Shown here in pieces: positions 23,205 to 23,684 of a DNA stretch of 23,684 nt. Source of the stretch: Ignavibacteria bacterium UBA2333 (GTDB taxonomy: Bacteria; Bacteroidota; Ignavibacteria; Kapaibacteriales; Kapaibacteriaceae). The stretch lies in contig DDUR01000067.1 in assembly GCA_002344895.1 (NCBI GenBank), positions 1-23,684 on the forward strand. Reading direction: 5' to 3'. The notes under the pieces were generated by a model. The model searched no databases and had not been told where the DNA came from. It was given only the letters and a program-made list of their open reading frames with translations. Made by a program: the position numbers and the translations under genes. The first letter of the stretch is position 1. Every line of letters begins with the position of its first letter.

Positions 23205-23603
23205 ATGCACGATACGTCATCCGTAAACGCATCAGCGATCGAAGGTGCGTCAATTCATGATTTTCGGTCTCTTCGTTTATGGCAGGTGGCCATGGAGCTG
23301 GCTTCGTCTGTGTTGCTCGAGACGAAGTCATTCCCACCTCAACAAACGATGCTCCTTACGAGTCAAATGCAGAGGTCTGCACTGTCAGTTCCGAGTAACA
23401 TTGCAGAAGGATTCTCTCTTGGGTCAAAAGCCCAATTCTGTAAGTATCTGCGGATTGCAAAAGGATCACTGAGTGAGCTTGAGACTCAGCTCATCATGTC
23501 CACGATGGTAGGATTTATGGAAGAATCTCGGTCAACAGAACTACAACTAACATGTAGACGGCTTAGAACTATGATCTCAAAGTTCATTGCAGCAAAGCGA
23601 TAA
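23205..23603 (+). CDS. Four-helix-bundle protein (S23/23S rRNA intervening-sequence type)
   Basis: Small all-helical protein of 132 residues matching the four-helix-bundle/S23 family. Landmarks are FRSLRLWQVAMELAS, LTSQMQRSALSVPSNIAEGFSLGSK and YLRIAKGSLSELETQLIMS. Members were first seen inside 23S rRNA intervening sequences, but many, as here, are free-standing; related proteins (Avd) assist diversity-generating retroelements. No reverse transcriptase or rRNA is present, so the role is unknown. ATG 23205 follows GGAGG at ideal spacing; the longer frame from 23136 is not supported. The TAA stop (23601-23603) overlaps the first bases of the adjoining 12-bp array. Confidence 0.93.
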   Translation: MHDTSSVNASAIEGASIHDFRSLRLWQVAMELASSVLLETKSFPPQQTMLLTSQMQRSALSVPSNIAEGFSLGSKAQFCKYLRIAKGSLSELETQLIMSTMVGFMEESRSTELQLTCRRLRTMISKFIAAKR

Positions 23604-23684
23604 CCCCACCTTTAACCCCACCTTTAACCCCACCATCAACCCCACCATCAACCCCACCTTTAACCCCACCTTTAACCCCACCAT
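23602..23684. repeat. 12-bp tandem array, AACCCCACC(TTT/ATC)
   Basis: Units run to the window edge: two AACCCCACCTTT, two AACCCCACCATC, two AACCCCACCTTT and a partial unit. AACCCCACCATC is the exact reverse complement of GATGGTGGGGTT in the 21160-21322 array. The array may continue beyond the window. It starts at the stop codon of the four-helix gene. Confidence 0.93.

Noticed and set aside
23205..23603. Diversity-generating retroelement (Avd-like four-helix protein)
   Set aside because: No reverse transcriptase, template repeat or variable repeat is present; the protein fits the free-standing S23/IVP group.

Overview
The window (about 50% G+C) looks like chromosomal DNA from the Bacteroidota/Chlorobi/Ignavibacteria-Kapabacteria (FCB) group. 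This rests on C-terminal tails that resemble type IX secretion (T9SS) sorting domains, an Omp28-like protein, a DUF1800/DUF1501 pair, an OmpA protein with thrombospondin type 3 repeats, and a stand-alone four-helix-bundle (S23/IVP) gene. The exact lineage is inferred from memory of family content, not from a marker gene. Twenty-one protein genes were recognised. No rRNA, tRNA, CRISPR array or IS element was seen.

Layout. 74-2656 (minus): an S10 serine carboxypeptidase, a TRIC/UPF0126 membrane protein and a RidA-like protein. 2711-9917 (minus): a closely packed run, read from 9917 downward. It starts with three genes typical of arsenosugar biosynthesis (AhpD-like peroxidase, radical-SAM ArsS, DUF2064 glycosyltransferase). 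It continues into an outer-membrane barrel, a Crp/Fnr regulator, an Omp28-like secreted thioredoxin-fold protein, an FAD/NAD(P) oxidoreductase and a NapH-like polyferredoxin membrane protein. Six of the seven junctions among the non-regulator members overlap or touch, so the run looks like one transcription unit that couples organoarsenical chemistry to redox proteins. No arsM methyltransferase is present. 9918-10154 is a divergent control region with two palindromes. 10155-13320 (plus): the DUF1800/DUF1501 export pair, closed by a strong hairpin. 13411-17281 (minus): OmpA/TSP3 protein, small membrane protein, His-rich CDF metal exporter and CdsA. 17335-21181 (plus): five overlapping genes ending in DUF2256 and a DASH-type cryptochrome. 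21518-23068 (minus): an FG-GAP-like secreted protein. 23205-23603 (plus): the four-helix-bundle protein.

The most unusual feature is a set of short tandem arrays at gene ends. Two 10-bp arrays (GCGTCACCCN) lie at 1-76 and 21478-21530. A 12-bp G-rich family (GATGGTGGGGTT or GATGGGGAGGCA, and its complement) lies at 21160-21322, 23078-23134 and 23602-23684. A 13-bp tandem palindrome lies at 1578-1642. At four gene ends (S10 peptidase, cryptochrome, FG-GAP protein, four-helix protein) the stop codon lies inside repeat sequence, and the cryptochrome appears to have lost its usual C-terminal tail to the array. A GC-rich multi-hairpin element (21361-21476) sits between the cryptochrome and the FG-GAP gene.
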